This document shows positions 39,629-39,949 of a stretch of DNA of 39,949 nucleotides, one piece after another. Source of the DNA: a virus. The first letter of the stretch is position 1, and the number at the start of each line of letters is the position of its first letter. Made by a program: the position numbers and the translations under genes. The notes below the pieces were generated by a model. The model made no database searches. It was not told the origin of the DNA and saw only the letters and a list, made by a program, of their open reading frames with translations. Location of the stretch: the IMG/VR virus record IMGVR_UViG_3300027608_002035, positions 1 to 39,949 of that record. One strand, given 5' to 3'.

Positions 39629-39949
39629 TGTCAAAAGACCCATTAGACCTTTTTAATAGTTTGCCTGACTTCCCAGGAAAGAAGTTACCCAAAAACCGCC
39701 CAGCTCCTGGCAGAGATTCAATAGTTGAAGATCCTTTAAATGGGGCAAAGTCAAAAATCTTAAAAATTGGTGGTGTAGACAGAGAGTTTTTTACTGTTGG
39801 AGAATTAGCTAAAGCCCTTAATCGTAAGCCCGTTACAATTAGGTCATGGGAATTAAACGGTTGGTTGCCAAAAGCCAAATACCGAACACCACCACCACGT
39901 ACTGAAAAACTTTTAGGAAAAACTCCAAAAGGACGTAGACTTTACTCGC
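39628..39949 (+). CDS. MerR-like HTH protein, cut by window end
   Basis: The frame is open to the right edge (107 codons seen). Residues about 53-75 read REFFTVGELAKALNRKPVTI, followed by RSWELNGWLP, the MerR-type helix-turn-helix and turn with the usual Trp. A basic Pro-rich segment and GKTPKGRRLYS come after. Such proteins bind DNA and may regulate the replication or following genes. The N-terminal 50 residues are polar and Pro-rich and not part of the fold. The end of the protein and any effector domain are not visible. Confidence 0.75.
   Translation, partial: MSKDPLDLFNSLPDFPGKKLPKNRPAPGRDSIVEDPLNGAKSKILKIGGVDREFFTVGELAKALNRKPVTIRSWELNGWLPKAKYRTPPPRTEKLLGKTPKGRRLYS

Noticed and set aside
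1-39949. tRNA genes, CRISPR arrays, insertion sequences, integrase or attachment sites
   Set aside because: None was seen when reading both strands; the only regular DNA repeats are the four iterons, whose spacing and palindromic form do not match a CRISPR array.

Overview
The window is a 40 kb stretch of a tailed double-stranded DNA phage with a contractile tail (myovirus morphology). It holds a tail sheath and tube, a gp25/J/I-type baseplate set, an HK97-type capsid module with portal and large terminase, and a compact replication operon. Genes are tightly packed, and most are coupled by TAATG, ATGA or GTGA overlaps. The host cannot be read directly. The moderate GC content, GTG/TTG starts, an apparently leaderless promoter, the M15-peptidase endolysin and the small-gene complement fit a phage of an actinobacterium, possibly a low-GC freshwater lineage; this is inference. 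No integrase, tRNA or CRISPR array is seen.

Layout. 1-1069: lysis cassette (end of an unknown gene, holin-like protein, M15/PG-binding endolysin). 1083-4801: two receptor-binding or tail-fibre proteins and three small unknown proteins. 4801-12890: DNA packaging and head (TerL, a 133-aa protein, terminator, HTH protein, metallophosphoesterase, portal, scaffold, major capsid protein, terminator, small head-linked protein). 12899-14254: a collar-domain fibre lying between head and neck genes. 14251-16899: a newly recognised 47-aa ORF and four neck/tail-completion proteins. 16899-31733: sheath, tube, frameshifted tail-assembly chaperone, tape measure carrying an M15 peptidase, baseplate tube/LysM/hub/spike, gp25-like, J-like and I-like proteins, a small membrane protein and an unknown protein, closed by a strong bidirectional terminator. 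31811-32713, minus strand: a small cassette with a Dps-like ferritin, a DUF6321-like basic protein, and two very short peptides (14 and 37 aa). 32824-32886: divergent promoters. 32896-39949: replication operon with winged-helix initiator, C2H2 zinc-finger protein, DnaC-like loader, unknown protein, DnaB-like helicase, DnaG-like primase, SNF2-type helicase, unknown protein and a MerR-like HTH protein cut by the window end.

The most interesting signal is inside the initiator gene. Four 18-bp palindromic iterons (consensus GGGGTCACGGGTGACCCT) start 22, 33 and 33 bp apart, which are multiples of 11 bp and so put them on one helical face. They are followed by a further inverted repeat and a 50-bp segment that is 24 percent GC. 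The first repeat is read in a different frame from the others, so the conservation is at DNA level. The arrangement matches the logic of the lambda origin inside gene O, and the downstream genes (DnaC-like loader, DnaB-like helicase, primase) fit an initiator-loader-helicase pathway encoded largely by the phage. Other points worth following up are a +1 (or -2) frameshift in the tail chaperone at a CTT AGT site, two M15 peptidases (endolysin and tape measure), a base-composition break inside the metallophosphoesterase, a strongly biased capsid gene, and a long hairpin in the leader of dps.
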